64,000 nucleotides of DNA from Tamarix chinensis (lineage: Eukaryota > Streptophyta > Magnoliopsida > Caryophyllales > Tamaricaceae): NCBI GenBank assembly GCA_030549775.1, contig CM060173.1, forward strand, positions 62,245,367 through 62,309,366, written 5' to 3'. Under the pieces are notes generated by a model. The model ran no database searches. It was given only the letters and a program-made list of their open reading frames with translations, and had not been told where the DNA came from. Within the stretch, counting starts at the first letter, position 1, and each line of letters starts with the position of its first letter. The position numbers were made by a program, and so were the translations under genes. Positions 12,181 through 24,293 of the stretch are shown here, in pieces.

Positions 12181-15100
12181 ATGTGTTTAATGGTTGTTAT
12201 TAGCTGGAATATAAGGGGCATTGGGGCCGCATGGAAGATGTCATGTTTACAATCTTTGATAGCGAAGGAGAATCCATGGGTGTGTGGCCTGGTGGAAATA
12301 AAACATCAGGTGGTGCGGGACTCCTGGAAAAATAAGGTGTGGGCTTCCGAAAGGATTGAATGGAGGGACTCGGTGGCATAGGGTAGAAGTGGGGGGTTGA
12401 TTATTGGGTGGAACACTCAGTTTTTTGTGATGAAAAGTACTATAAGTGGAAGTAGATGGATCTTGATCGAATGGCGCTTTCGTTCATTTGCCTTTGATTG
12501 CGGGATTCTATTAGTGTATGGGAGTTTAGTTTCGAGGGATCGGAGGGCATTGTGGGAGGAGTTGTGGACGGTGGGATAGAGTTGTAGGGGTCCCCTAATA
12601 GTCATGGGGGACTTCAATGAGGTAAGATCTCACGATGAAAGGAAGGGAGGGTGGGTGGATAGTAGCAGTGTCAAGGAGTTCAACGAGTGGATTGACAAGA
12701 TGGGCCTGGTCGACGTGAAGCCTTCAAATTTGAAATTTTCTTGGCATAAGGCAAACTCTGCAAGTCTCCTGGATAGGTTTTTGGTGGATCCTTGTTGGTT
12801 GGTTTCCTATCCCGATATTGGTTGTGTAGGGTTGGGTCAGTCGCTTTCAGACCATAATCCTATCCGTATTAGTTTTTTGAGTACTGGGAAAGGGCTGATT
12901 CCTTTTAGATTGTGGGATATGTGGTTCTCGCACCCTCAGTTCCATGGGTTTGTGGCTAAATGCTGGGATAGTTTGAAGGGGAGGCTTTGTCATGAAAAAT
13001 TAAAGGCAATGAAAGGAATGTTGAGGAAGTGTAATAAGGAGAACTTCGGGGATATTGAGTCGAAGATTAAGATGTTCGAAGTAAAGCTGAGCAAGTTGGA
13101 TGACCCTAGTCATGGGGGGCCTATTGATGATGCAGAGCTTGCTAGGAGGGCTGCATTACAGAGTTAGTTATGGATTTGGCACAAGAGGAAGGAGGCTTAT
13201 TGGCTCCAGGTTTCCAGAGTAAGAGGATTTAAGGAGACAGACAGGAACACCAAGTATTTCCTCGTGATCGTAGTAGTTAGAAGAAGGAGAAATCTTATCA
13301 ATAGACTTGTTCACAACAGGAAGGAGTATACAGATCCGGCAGAGATTAGGGCAATTATTACCTCTTTTTATAAGAGGTTGTATGAGCAGCAAGGTTGTCC
13401 TAAAGTAGAAATCAGCGGGGAAGGTTTCAATAAGTTGACGACTGAAAAAAGCTTAGCGCTTGATAGTATTCCATTGGAGGAGGACGTTAAGAAGGCAGTT
13501 TGGGCATGTGACCCTCTAAAAGCACCAAGTTATGATGGGTATCACATGGGCTTTATTCGAAAGATGTGGGGCGTAATTGGGAAGGAGTTTACGGATGTAG
13601 TTCTGAATTTTTTCTATTTTAATAGACTACTGCCCTCTATCAATACAACTTTGGTAACTTTGATTCCTAAAGTGGATGACGCAGAAGAGGTGAATCAGTT
13701 TCGACCCATCAGTCTGGTTGGATGCATTTATAAGGTGATCTCAAAGATTATTGCCTAAAGACTGAAGCTTGTGATTGATGATCTGGTAGGTGATTCTCAG
13801 ACAACTTTCATAGAAGGACGTAGTATTTTGGATGGGGCCTTGATAGCTAATGAAGTTGTGCAGTGGTCCAGGAGGAGAAGGGATATAAAAGGGGTTATGA
13901 TCAAATTGGATTTTCAGAAGGCTTATGACAGTATCATATGGGAATTTGTGGATGATATTTTGAGGATTATGGGTTTCGGTGGTGTCTTCAGGGGATGGAT
14001 TAAGGAGTGTATTTTGACTGCTAGTATATCGATCCTCGTGAATAGGACCCCTACTCTTCCATTCTATATGGGCAGGGGGCTTAGACAAGGGGATCCAATA
14101 TCTCCGTTCTTATTTGTGCTAGTGGTGGAGGCTTTTAGCCAGATTATCAGAAGAGGTGTTGACAAGGGACTGATTCAAGGCTTAAGAGTAGGGAGACACA
14201 AGTGTCATGTCACTCATCTCCAGTTTGCTGATGACACAATGATCTTTTGCAGGGCATCTACAGATAATATAAGAAATTGGAGGAGATTGCTTGATTGCTT
14301 CTTCTTGCTCTCAGGTTTGGGGGTGAATTTTGAGAAAACAGAGCTTATAGGCCTTAGCGTGGATGAACAGTTCCAGAGGGAGGCAACTGATATTCTAGGA
14401 TGTGTCATTGGTAAGTTGCCTTCCATGTACTTGGCCCTTCCATTAGAGGCAAAAGCGGGAAGAAGTTAGACTTGGAAACCGGTGATTGATAAAGTGAAAC
14501 AGCGGCTAGCAGGGTGGAAGTCAAAAATTCTTTCTAGAGCAGGGAGATTGGTTCTGATCAAAAGTGTTCTTAACAGCCTACCCATGTATTATATGAGTCT
14601 ATTTAGAATTCCGAAGGGCGTGCTCAAAGAAATTATTAGTACTTAGCGTAATTTTTTCTGGAGTCAGAATGGAGACCGGAAAAACTTACCTTTAGTCAGG
14701 TGGAGTGTGATTCAAAGACCCAAATGCTTGGGAGGTCTCGGAGTGGGGGACCTAACCATGATGAATAATGTGTTGTTATTCAGATGATGTTGGAGGTATT
14801 ATACTCTTGATGGTGCTTCGTGGAAGAACATGATATCCTCAATTCATTATGGGGGGCGAAGTGGGGGTATGCATAGTCTTGTGAATCGGCAAGGTTGGTC
14901 GCCGTGGGTAGACATAGCAAAGGGGGGAAGTGGGGACCCTATCCTAAAAGAGGGGTTGTCTTTTGTTGTTGGGGATGGGAGCTCTGTTAGCTTCTGGCAT
15001 GATGATTGGACAGGATCAAGAGCATTGCGAATTATTTTCCCTAGACTATTTAGTGTGTCAGGCCAATAGAAGGAGAAGGTAGCTGATATGGGGTGATGGG

Positions 15101-15834
15101 AAGGAACATAATGGATATGGACCTTACGGTGGAGACGGTTTCTTTTTGATTGGGAAATCGAGCAAGTGGTGTAGTTGGAAGGGGTTGTTAAACAACTCCC
15201 CCTGAGCAGAGATAAGAAGGACACGTTTAGATGGGCTCTTGAGGACAATGGGTCGTTCTCCGTCAAATCATTTTGTCTTGCATCATTTCAGAAGACTGTA
15301 GGGGGCAAGCCTACAATCCTGGATCTCAGTTTCATATGGAGCGGTCTAGCCCCACCGAGAGTTGAACTTATGGCTTGGTTTGCGGTCCAACAGAGGCTTA
15401 ATACTAAAGATAGATTAGCTAGATTTCAAGTTGTGGAATCTACGAAAACAAGGTGCCCCCTCTGTATGGTGGAAAGAGAATCGGTGAACCATGTGTTTCT
15501 TCAATGTATTATGGCAAGGAAGATTTGGTACACGATTAGTGAGTGGCTAGGTGTTACATGGGTGATGTCAGGCTCTATTGAAGAGCATGCTTATGCTTGG
15601 TTTGGCTTAACGGGAATCGGGTTGAGGCGTGACCTCTGGCGTACAGCTTTTTTTGCTATAATTGAAGCTATTTGGGAGTTTAGGAATAAAGTCGTGTTTG
15701 ATAACTTCAAAGTGTGTGATAGATGGCTGATCTTGCTCATTAAAGTTAGGATAGGCTCTTGGATTAAGGCAAATAGGCGCGAGTTTCCCTATAGAATCAA
15801 GGAAGTGGTTCATAATATCCAAGTTTTCTTGTAA
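12181..15834 (+). pseudogene. LINE ORF2 (endonuclease and reverse transcriptase), broken
   Basis: ORF2 of L1 elements nicks the target and copies the element RNA. The N-terminus starts an APE-type endonuclease (SWNIRGIG, then VMGDFNEV and SDHNPIRI). The reverse transcriptase follows, with RPISLVG, GLRQGDPISPFLFVL and the catalytic FADDTMIF near 14226-14250. The C-terminus has the zf-RVT pattern with CPLCMVERESVNHVFLQC (near 15453-15507). All blocks share one frame over 3.65 kb. I count eleven in-frame stops: TAG at 12379, 12577, 13165, 14467, 14644, 15067 and 15172; TGA at 14785 and 15094; TAA at 13756 and 15109. I see no frameshift. Confidence 0.92.
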
Positions 15835-15886
15835 GGATGTCTTGTATTGTTGAACTTGGTTAATCTCTATATATATCAAAAAAAAA

Positions 15887-15898
15887 AGTGACGTACTG
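15887..15898 (+). repeat. Right target-site duplication of the LINE
   Basis: AGTGACGTACTG follows the poly-A tail and is identical to 10071-10082. The sequence beyond it is the continuation of the pre-insertion locus. Confidence 0.9.
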
Positions 15899-18129
15899 TT
15901 TGTACTTTGTAAAGATTTCTACTATTAATAGTGTATTCTCTCTGTTTCTAAATGCAAGCGTATGTGCATATCATAAATAAATTTTGTTCGTTAATATTTT
16001 TAAATATATATTCTTAAAAATTATTTTAAAAAATATTATAAAATTATTTTTTAATTTGAATAAAAAACTATATTTTTATGTCATTATGTATAAAAAAAAT
16101 AGATAGTCAAACTTTGCACTGTATTTTTATACGTGGCAACAAAACTAGCATATAAAAAGGCACCTCCACTTGATTTTGCTACTTCTCTGCCCGTAGGTAT
16201 ATAGTATAGAGTTTTGGTCGCTTCAGCTTTATCATTACTCCGCTTCCTCCCTCTCCTTTGTATATATTTATTTAACTATTGAAGCATGAATACCTATACA
16301 GGCTATATGTGTAACACTGATACAGTAAGAAATTGTGAGATTAGGGGTTTCGCGTTACCTGACTCTAGTGCGTTCACCAGGAATTTAATGTTACCTTCTT
16401 ACTAATTATTTCGGGGCTAGTAGATAGTTGAATTAACCAGTATGAGTAGTAAGCTTATATGGTGACACAGTTTGAGACGGGGTTAGTAAATATAAGCATA
16501 TAGATTTCTCAATCAGTACTATCATTATTATTATTATTATTTGCTTCAAAGTGGAGGATACAATCCAGAATTACATAAGAAACTGAATCCATACAGATAT
16601 CAATATAATGGTATCTCGCCCCACCCACACAATTAAACATACTCTATCCCTAACGCTCAGGAGGAAATCTCGATCGCGAAATTTGATAATGTATTATTGC
16701 TTATGCCCCAAGTGAGCTGTCCCATAAGGCACAAAGTTTGTTTTCCTAAAAGTTATGGGCAATATTGGAGTTTGCCTAGCCATTACCAAAGAAGGATACA
16801 TGTTCGGACGTTCGAAATCATCCTTAAAAAACACAGTCACAATAGTTTTGATGCTTCCTCAAGGTCGTACGTACCAGATTCCCCACAATTTGACCATCAA
16901 TTATAGGATCAACTTTCTAACGTTTATATTATTTGGGATCGCGATTGTGTGTAAGTAATTAGTCTATCGACTATTATATTATTTATGTTTTTTTCGCAAC
17001 AAGTTTCATATTATCTATTTATAAACTATTATTTCATAAAAAATTATTTATTTATGAAAATAAAATCTTTCGGTTTTATTATTCGGTATTTCAAAGTAAA
17101 ATTGAGACCAAGCTTTGTTTTGGATATTATTAATCGTTTATGCTTTATAAGTCAAATTATGCTTCTGTTAGTAGGACTATTTTATTTTGTAATTATGCCC
17201 CGAGTGGGAAACCATTTCTAGCCCATGAATACTATGAGATCGATAATCCATATTGCTTCTATTTCGCAGTGCATTGGTCGGTACGTCCTTCTTGTCCCTA
17301 ACTAATAATAGAGGGATCATCAATAAGTTATCATTTTTATACCCCGGTCGTCGTGAAGGGAGAACAACTACAGCTATACTGTAATTTATCTGATTGATAT
17401 ATATATATATCTCTTATGGTTTTGGTTAATTAACTAATTGTATAATCCTACTACGTTTTCTATATTTTGTTTAGTTAGTCATTTTACTTGATTCCGTGTT
17501 CAACTCATATAACGTTTGATTACTTAAGTATATTTTAACCTACGTTCTTATCTAATTGAGGTTTATAACTATCTGGTTTTATTTTATATTTCGAATAAGA
17601 TATGTTTTGTATTATTTTCTTGATATTTGTTTCAGCTAGAACGCCAATTACTTGCTGGCCTGTGGTTTTGCTCGCTCAGTTCTAACATTTCAGACGAACA
17701 ACTCAAGCCATAGATGAAGATTCAAGATACGGTGTTTGGTCGGTAGGCTAGTCAGTTAGAACTGTTATAAGCTTAGAATAATAATTCAGTAATTCTTCTC
17801 TAAGTCAACTTCGTATCTAAGAAGAAGCTTATTGCATTTTTGTTTGAACTCTTTTCTATAATTAATAAAGTCAAGAACTGTTTATACTTAAAGTTTACTC
17901 TATATATATAGCATTGCTAGTTATATAAGTCTCCTCGTGTAGTAAACGGCATGTAATACCTTCCAACTAGAAATAATTTGGAGGCGCTACGGATTCGATC
18001 TACTTCATCGTTGTTGTTGAGCCAAATCTCCTGCTAGTGGTCTTTTTGTTATAAAGAAATGGAAAGACAATATGAGAAGAGGGTCGGTGAATATGAGAAT
18101 AGGGAAGCACAGTGTAGCAAAATCAATTA
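15899..18129. other. AT-rich spacer, no gene recognised
   Basis: Several short open frames (for example 16697-16958 and 16985-17221) lack any domain and have the composition of the surrounding AT-rich DNA. A CTCTCTGTTTCTAAATGCAAG stretch near 15940 hints at a decayed Stowaway-like end, but I could not pair it. Confidence 0.4.
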
Positions 18130-18390
18130 CTTCCTCCGTTTCACAATAGATGATGACATATAACTTTTTTTAGCACACATATTAAAAAGTATAAATATTT
18201 AGAATAAATGGTCCATAAATTGACTCAAAATGTCCATATTGGGTTTTGGACAATAAAATTGTTATGAGATGCATTAATGATGCAGAATGGTAAATTAAAA
18301 AAATATAACAAGGACTTGAAATATGATATATATCATAAAACAAAAATAAATAAATAAATAAATGTGTTCTCTATTATAAAACAAATGAAA
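18130..18390. mobile_element. Stowaway-like MITE
   Basis: The left end reads CTTCCTCCGTTTCACAATAG, close to the Stowaway terminal motif CTCCCTCCGTTTC. The right end, reverse complemented, reads TTTCATTTGTTTTATAATAG, matching with mostly C-to-T type differences. TA dinucleotides flank both ends (18128-18129 and 18391-18392), as Tc1/mariner-derived elements require. The length of 261 bp is normal. No coding capacity. Confidence 0.65.
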
Positions 18391-19169
18391 TAATAAATAA
18401 CAATTTCTCCACAATTTTACTTCGTTGAAGGCTCCATGTTTGATTGGAGTATTTTTATTTTTTTTTTAAGTGAGTTGCTTTTTACAATGGTAAAGGAAGA
18501 CAACAATAAATGAGATAGCAGTGTTAGATAATACCTTATTGTTGAAATTATTTGCATATTATTACTTTAGGCCATTCATTTTCTATATTATTTGTATAAC
18601 CTAATTACCTATGTTATCTATTATATATTAATAATTTATGAGTAAGCCCCGCTATCTTTTATTAAATATTTAAACTATCATATATTTTTATTCTTACACT
18701 TTTATTAATTATATCCACCCACAACATCTCTAAAATTATTAATATTGATAATTATCATATATATATATATATTACTATGGACAATTATTATTTATTGATA
18801 TTAACTATATATAATTATTGTTTTAGCAAGATTGTTGGCATAGATGCTGAGGGGATAAGAGTGTTAGAGAGGAAGTAGAGACAGATGAGAGTAAAAAAGA
18901 GTGTTATTATGTGTTGTGAATGAGAGTTTTTAAATAAATGAGAAGGAATTAAGACCCCCTTACGGTGACTATAAGAGATGAGTGATAGAAAAAAAAATCC
19001 TTGAAAGCCATACATGGTAAAAGAACTAGTATACATGATCATCAATTAATCTAAAGATCATGAATGTTTGGGTCTTAGGATATGAGTTGGGCCTATAAGT
19101 TGGGTTTGGGTCAATTATTTATGCCTGATCTAACTCTCTAGACTTATCGATGTCATTTAAAAATAGCCT

Positions 19170-19617
19170 ATATCAATTATTAATTATTAATTATTATTAT
19201 TATTATTATTATTATTATTTATTTATTTTAAATATTCATGAATCATCATCAATTTTTAACAAATAAAAATAATAAGAATAATATTTTATATTAAAAATAA
19301 TATTAATTAATCATTAATAATAATTATTAGTTATTAATATTCATTATTAACTATTTTTAATTATCAATTATTATTATTTGTTATTATTATTATTATTATG
19401 AATTGATAATATTAGTTAAATATTAATAATTTAATTTTTTATAAATATTAGGAATAATTATTATTATTTATTTATATTAATTATTATTACTTATGAATAG
19501 CTATTAATATTAATTCATAATTATTATTATTATTATTATTCATAATTTATAATTAAAATTAATAATGTATAATATTCATTATTCACATTTATTAATAATG
19601 AATACTACTACTACTAC

Positions 19618-19675
<58 letters not shown>

Positions 19676-20046
19676 GTGTTAAGTATTCTAATTTATTAAT
19701 ATTAATTCATAGTATTCTTAATTATTATTATGAATCATTAATAATTAATGATTAATAATAATAATAATATTATTATTATTATTAAATTATAATAATTATT
19801 AATAATTAAAATTAATTATTATTGATTATTAGTTAATTATTTAGAATTATTAGTAATGAATATTATTAATATTAAGTATTAGTAATGAATAATGAATAAA
19901 TATTAATATTCATTATTAATTTTTATAATTAATTATTTATAATTCTTAATCTTTCATATTATTAATTTTAATTATTAATTCTTATTATGTATAAATACTA
20001 ATCGTTATTATTATTCTTAATGATTATTATGAATTATTTGTAACTA

Positions 20047-20079
<33 letters not shown>

Positions 20080-20350
20080 TATTAATTATTCACATAATTT
20101 ATAATTACTCTTTATGAATATTAATAGCTATTAAATAATCATATGAAATATTATTCATTGTTATTAATATCAATTATTATTAATAATACTTATTAATTAC
20201 AAATAAATTTTAATTTATAATGTTTGTTATGAATATTAATTATTTATAGTTATTAATTATAAAGAATATTAATATTAATTATTATTTATGATTTATGATT
20301 TATGAACATGAATTATAAGTATGCTTAATTATTATTAATTGTTATGGATA
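19170..20350. repeat. ATT/TTA microsatellite and degenerate AT-rich tract
   Basis: Pure (TTA)n runs occur at about 19189-19220, 19618-19676 and 20050-20081, set in 1.2 kb made almost only of ATT, AAT and TTAATA words. It behaves as an expanding simple-sequence region. Confidence 0.9.
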
Positions 20351-20899
20351 TTCAGTGTTAATATTATGAATAATTGATGAACACGTGTTATATGATATTT
20401 TTATCTTTTAATTTAATTTTTAGATCATTTATTTAAATAATATATGGAATTATTTATATTATTTTTAATTATGTACTTAAGATGTAATAATATTAATTAA
20501 TTTCAAGCATAATAAAGAAATTCGTATGGTTTTGATAGTCTATTATATTTTAACTATAACTTTTATCTATGAACTCAAATTTAGGTAATTTAAATTGTTA
20601 TGTAAAGCTAAAACTAGGATTTACTACTTCTATTTCAAATATTATTTTCTAAGTTTGATTGTATAAGGATAAACATTTAACCTATAGTTTCAGCTAAAAA
20701 TGTTTCATTTGATAATAAAAAATTGCTAGACATAATTTGGATAGCTACTTACTATTTTCTTTTATTATTGTTTTGCAATAATAGCCGAATGAAAAAAGGA
20801 AAACAAAGGAACAAAAAAAATACTAGAAAAGGAGTGTGTCTGTCTGTCCGGCATGAAAAGACAACGCAAAGAGAAACAAAATTTACATACATATATTTA

Positions 20900-22230
20900 T
20901 AGATGTCAGTCCGGGTGGATTATTTTTCTTTGGAGATTAGTTATGGATAGAATTTGATTATTTTGGGCTCGAATTACTTCTTATCGCTTACTTATTCTGT
21001 TCGTATCAAGTTCAAATATTTACAGACTCGGATTATATCGAATTAATCTATAGAATAGAGTCACGTTTGGATTAAGATAATTTGGGTTTAAATTGGGTCA
21101 GATTTAGATAATTTCAGGTCAAATTGTTGGGTCGGATCTATAGATATAAACAGGGTAGATTTTATCAAAAATTTGATGGGTTTTATCCATTAGATATTTA
21201 AACAAATTGGGATAAATAGATATGGATGATAGAAATAAAAAAAAAATTGACATTTGTATATGAGTATGGGTATGGGATATCTGTACACCTATAGATATTC
21301 ATATCTATATCCGTACCCATTTATCAAATATATAATTATCCTTTTACCCTTAATTTTAAAATAAATATAGCATAAATTAAAGTTAAAATTGGCATGTGGC
21401 TTAATTTTAAATAAGTTTATCCGTTAGCTAATGGATTTATATATTGGATAATATCCGTTAACAGATAAACTTATTATCCATCGAATAATAGATATCCAAC
21501 GAATACAGATATAAATGTATTAGTGGATAACTATTCGAAGTATGGGTATAAATTTTTTTTATCAGATATAGGTACAAGTATGGATGCACCTATCCCATTT
21601 ACATTCACATTAGGTAGAAATTGGTCTGAGTAAGCTCGTATTCGGCTAATTTAGTGTTCAAGTTAATTTAACGGATCAAGTTTGGGTTAACTTGAAGAAT
21701 CGTATCTTTTTAAGTTTTAATGAGTTGGGTTGTGTTCGGGCCAGATTAATTACAGATTAAATTACTTTATATTTGGATCAAATCGGATATCAAATATTAA
21801 AATTAATCTAATTAATTAACCTTGTAGACAAGTATTAAGTTTAACTTTATATAAGCATATGATTGATAATGTATTATTGATATTTGTTAATTATTATGAT
21901 ATTTTAATGTTGTGTTTTTACTTAAAAAATTAAAAAATATATATATAATATTATCAGTGAATAAGTAGATTCATAATAAAAGTAAAAGAATAAATAAAAA
22001 TTAAATAATAATATTTTTTTTAAAAGCTTTAAATATATAATAAGATATGTGTATTTTTTATTATCATATCGGTTACTATTAAATTTTATTTTATTAAATC
22101 AGATCAAATTAATAATAAATTAGATTAAAATCGGATCAAGTTATTTATATCTGAAAAGTTTTTGTCGGATTTTATGTACATCCGACCAAATTATGTGGGT
22201 CAGGTAACTTTTATCGACTTTACATCTAAT
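20900..22230. repeat. Unclassified repeat-like block with an inner inverted-repeat segment
   Basis: The outer parts (20900-21220 and 21600-22230) share words such as GGGTC, GGATCAAGTT and TTGGGTTAA. Between them, 21225-21600 contains opposed copies of a TATGGGTAT...TATCCGTACCC theme, which suggests a degenerate non-autonomous element inserted into an older repeat. I cannot name the family. Confidence 0.35.
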
Positions 22231-24038
22231 ACTTGCACAAGCCCACTAAAAGAAGATATTGACAGAAAATTCATCTAAACTAAGAACAGGCCAAAAGAAA
22301 ATAAGAACGAAGAGAACATCCAAGAACGCACAATCCTACACAATCAACGTCCAAGAAGACTAAAGCACAGAGACAGATCAAAGCAGGGAATGGGAAACAA
22401 GCCGAAATAAGATGAAAATATTTTTTTTTTAGTTTTTTCTTCTCTTATTTTTTATATTTATTTTGTGCAATTAATTTAATCATGATATTTGGCTCAAATA
22501 CATGTTGTTAGGAGCTAGATTGAAACCTTAGAATATAATTTAAGATATAACAATATTTTTTTATTTTATGATATTGCTCTTTAACTTTATTAATTAATAT
22601 GGTTTACATGTGTGATTTCATTGACTTAAACTATATGAGGTATGTCTCATTTTTGTTTCCTTATAATAACAATACTAGGTAGCTTTATATATGTAAGGTA
22701 TATATATGCACACTTGCACACACACACACAAAGCAACTAGGTTAATAAAAATTTATCTAATAATTTTGTGATGGGGCTAGAATAAATAAAAATTTACCTA
22801 ATAGTTTTGTAGATCTAACCAAAGTAGTTGAATGTTTGATGCGTATGGATAGGAGGAAAATATAACTAGACATGCTTGAGATATTAGTGTGGATACTTAG
22901 ATTGACATCATTCCACTTATGTCTAATACTTTAAATCTAATTAACTACAAGAATCACTTATTCTAACTATACTGCTGTGATTTAATATAATTTAATATTG
23001 GTAATTTGTCATATTAATCACTTCATTGAAGTAATATAAGGTGTAAAGACTTTTATCTAACTTGCAATTTTGTGAGTCTCTTTCTTATAATTAAAATATA
23101 ACTTAGAAATTATTATTATATTTCAACCTAACCTGATGATAGATTTTGACTTTTCTATCACACTTATCATCCTTAAATTCATCAATTATATTTTTTGTCT
23201 TTTTTTTTTTTGCTTTTGCCTATTTTATATTTTCAAAACTCTCATATTCGTTCATTCATTCATTTGTGTTTTACTTTAATTGTGTGATGAGAAAATAACA
23301 GTAAACATTTTCAATCCTAGCCTATAATGATAATATTATTTATCAATATTACAGTTGATAATAGGTATTAAATTGTGTGTTACCAACGGTCACACTAATA
23401 AATAATAATTAAAAATTATCAATAATTATTAATTATGGATATTATTTATTATGAATACTAAATATTATTATTGGTATTTATTAATAATATAATTATTGCC
23501 ATATTATTATTTATCATCTGTGACGATAATTATGATAATGGTTATTTATTAATATTACTATTATTATTAATTAATATATCTTATTAAAAAATAAATCTTT
23601 AAACAAATAAACTACTAACTCAACCACAAATTATTAAAATTAGTAATGGTACAATTACCGTTTGATTTTGAAAAACTTTGATTTGACACTTTTAAACTTA
23701 AAATTTTTAACAGAAATGAAAAAAATTGAAACTATTTATCAGTCACTTTGACTAGTATTAAAGACCAAGTGAATGTAATTTACAAATATCCTACAACAAA
23801 TTTTTAATTGCATCCCTCCCTGTCGCTGCACTTGCGAATGCTGTAGGCAGGTTCTAGAAAGTACCTGCTTCACCCAATGAACTTTTCATATATGGCCAAC
23901 GAAAGCTTGACCAGACTTAAAAACAAACTAAATCATAATGGTTTTAATTAGAAACAATATAAGAGTTCTATGTACTATTAATGTACAGCGCTATATATAT
24001 ACTCGGTTCTATCTCCTTATTTCTCCTCGAGTCATGCA

Positions 24039-24293
24039 TTAATCAATGTCAGCATGTACATAGTCGATAAACACAAAATTCTTCTGCAGTTGATGCAAAG
24101 CATATGCCAAGCCAGCGCTTAAGATTGCTACCCCACTTAAAACAAGTCGAAGCTGCAGACTTGAGGGAACTCCCGCCGTCGCACAGCCGAGAACAGTTGC
24201 TCCGATCAAAAGCTTCTGCAATGTCTGGAATGTCTCATAAGCTCGTTTGCACGAGGAACATTTGAGGGTGTGCTGCTCAAATCTATCCATCAT
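24039..24293 (-). CDS. PTC52: PTC52 exon 7 (residues 452-535, CxxC and membrane anchor)
   Basis: Starts after ACTGTAG with MMDRFEQHT, then CSSC and two hydrophobic segments (about residues 479-493 and 499-517). It ends [13 protein letters not shown] and TAA. The CxxC is shared by PAO, TIC55 and PTC52 and is thought to be a thioredoxin target. Confidence 0.93.
   Translation of the reverse strand: MMDRFEQHTLKCSSCKRAYETFQTLQKLLIGATVLGCATAGVPSSLQLRLVLSGVAILSAGLAYALHQLQKNFVFIDYVHADID

Larger units (their letters stand above)
10083..15886 (+). mobile_element. L1-type LINE, bounded by a target duplication
   Basis: About 5.8 kb between two 12-bp direct repeats, ending in a short A run (about 15878-15886). 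It has a 5' leader of about 100 bp, an ORF1 frame (10185-12149) with an RRM-like domain, and an ORF2 frame (12181-15834) with endonuclease, reverse transcriptase and a C-terminal zinc-knuckle region. This is the order of plant L1 elements. Because the target duplication brackets a leader plus both frames, the copy is probably full length. It cannot move by itself, since both frames carry stops. Confidence 0.93.
18391..24038. other. Long AT-rich intergenic region downstream of PTC52
   Basis: 5.6 kb without a recognisable gene. It contains the ATT microsatellite zone, a block of repeat-like sequence at about 20900-22230, an (AC)n run near 22712-22730 and the likely 3' UTR of PTC52 just below 24039. 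No domain-bearing open frame was seen on either strand. Confidence 0.5.
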
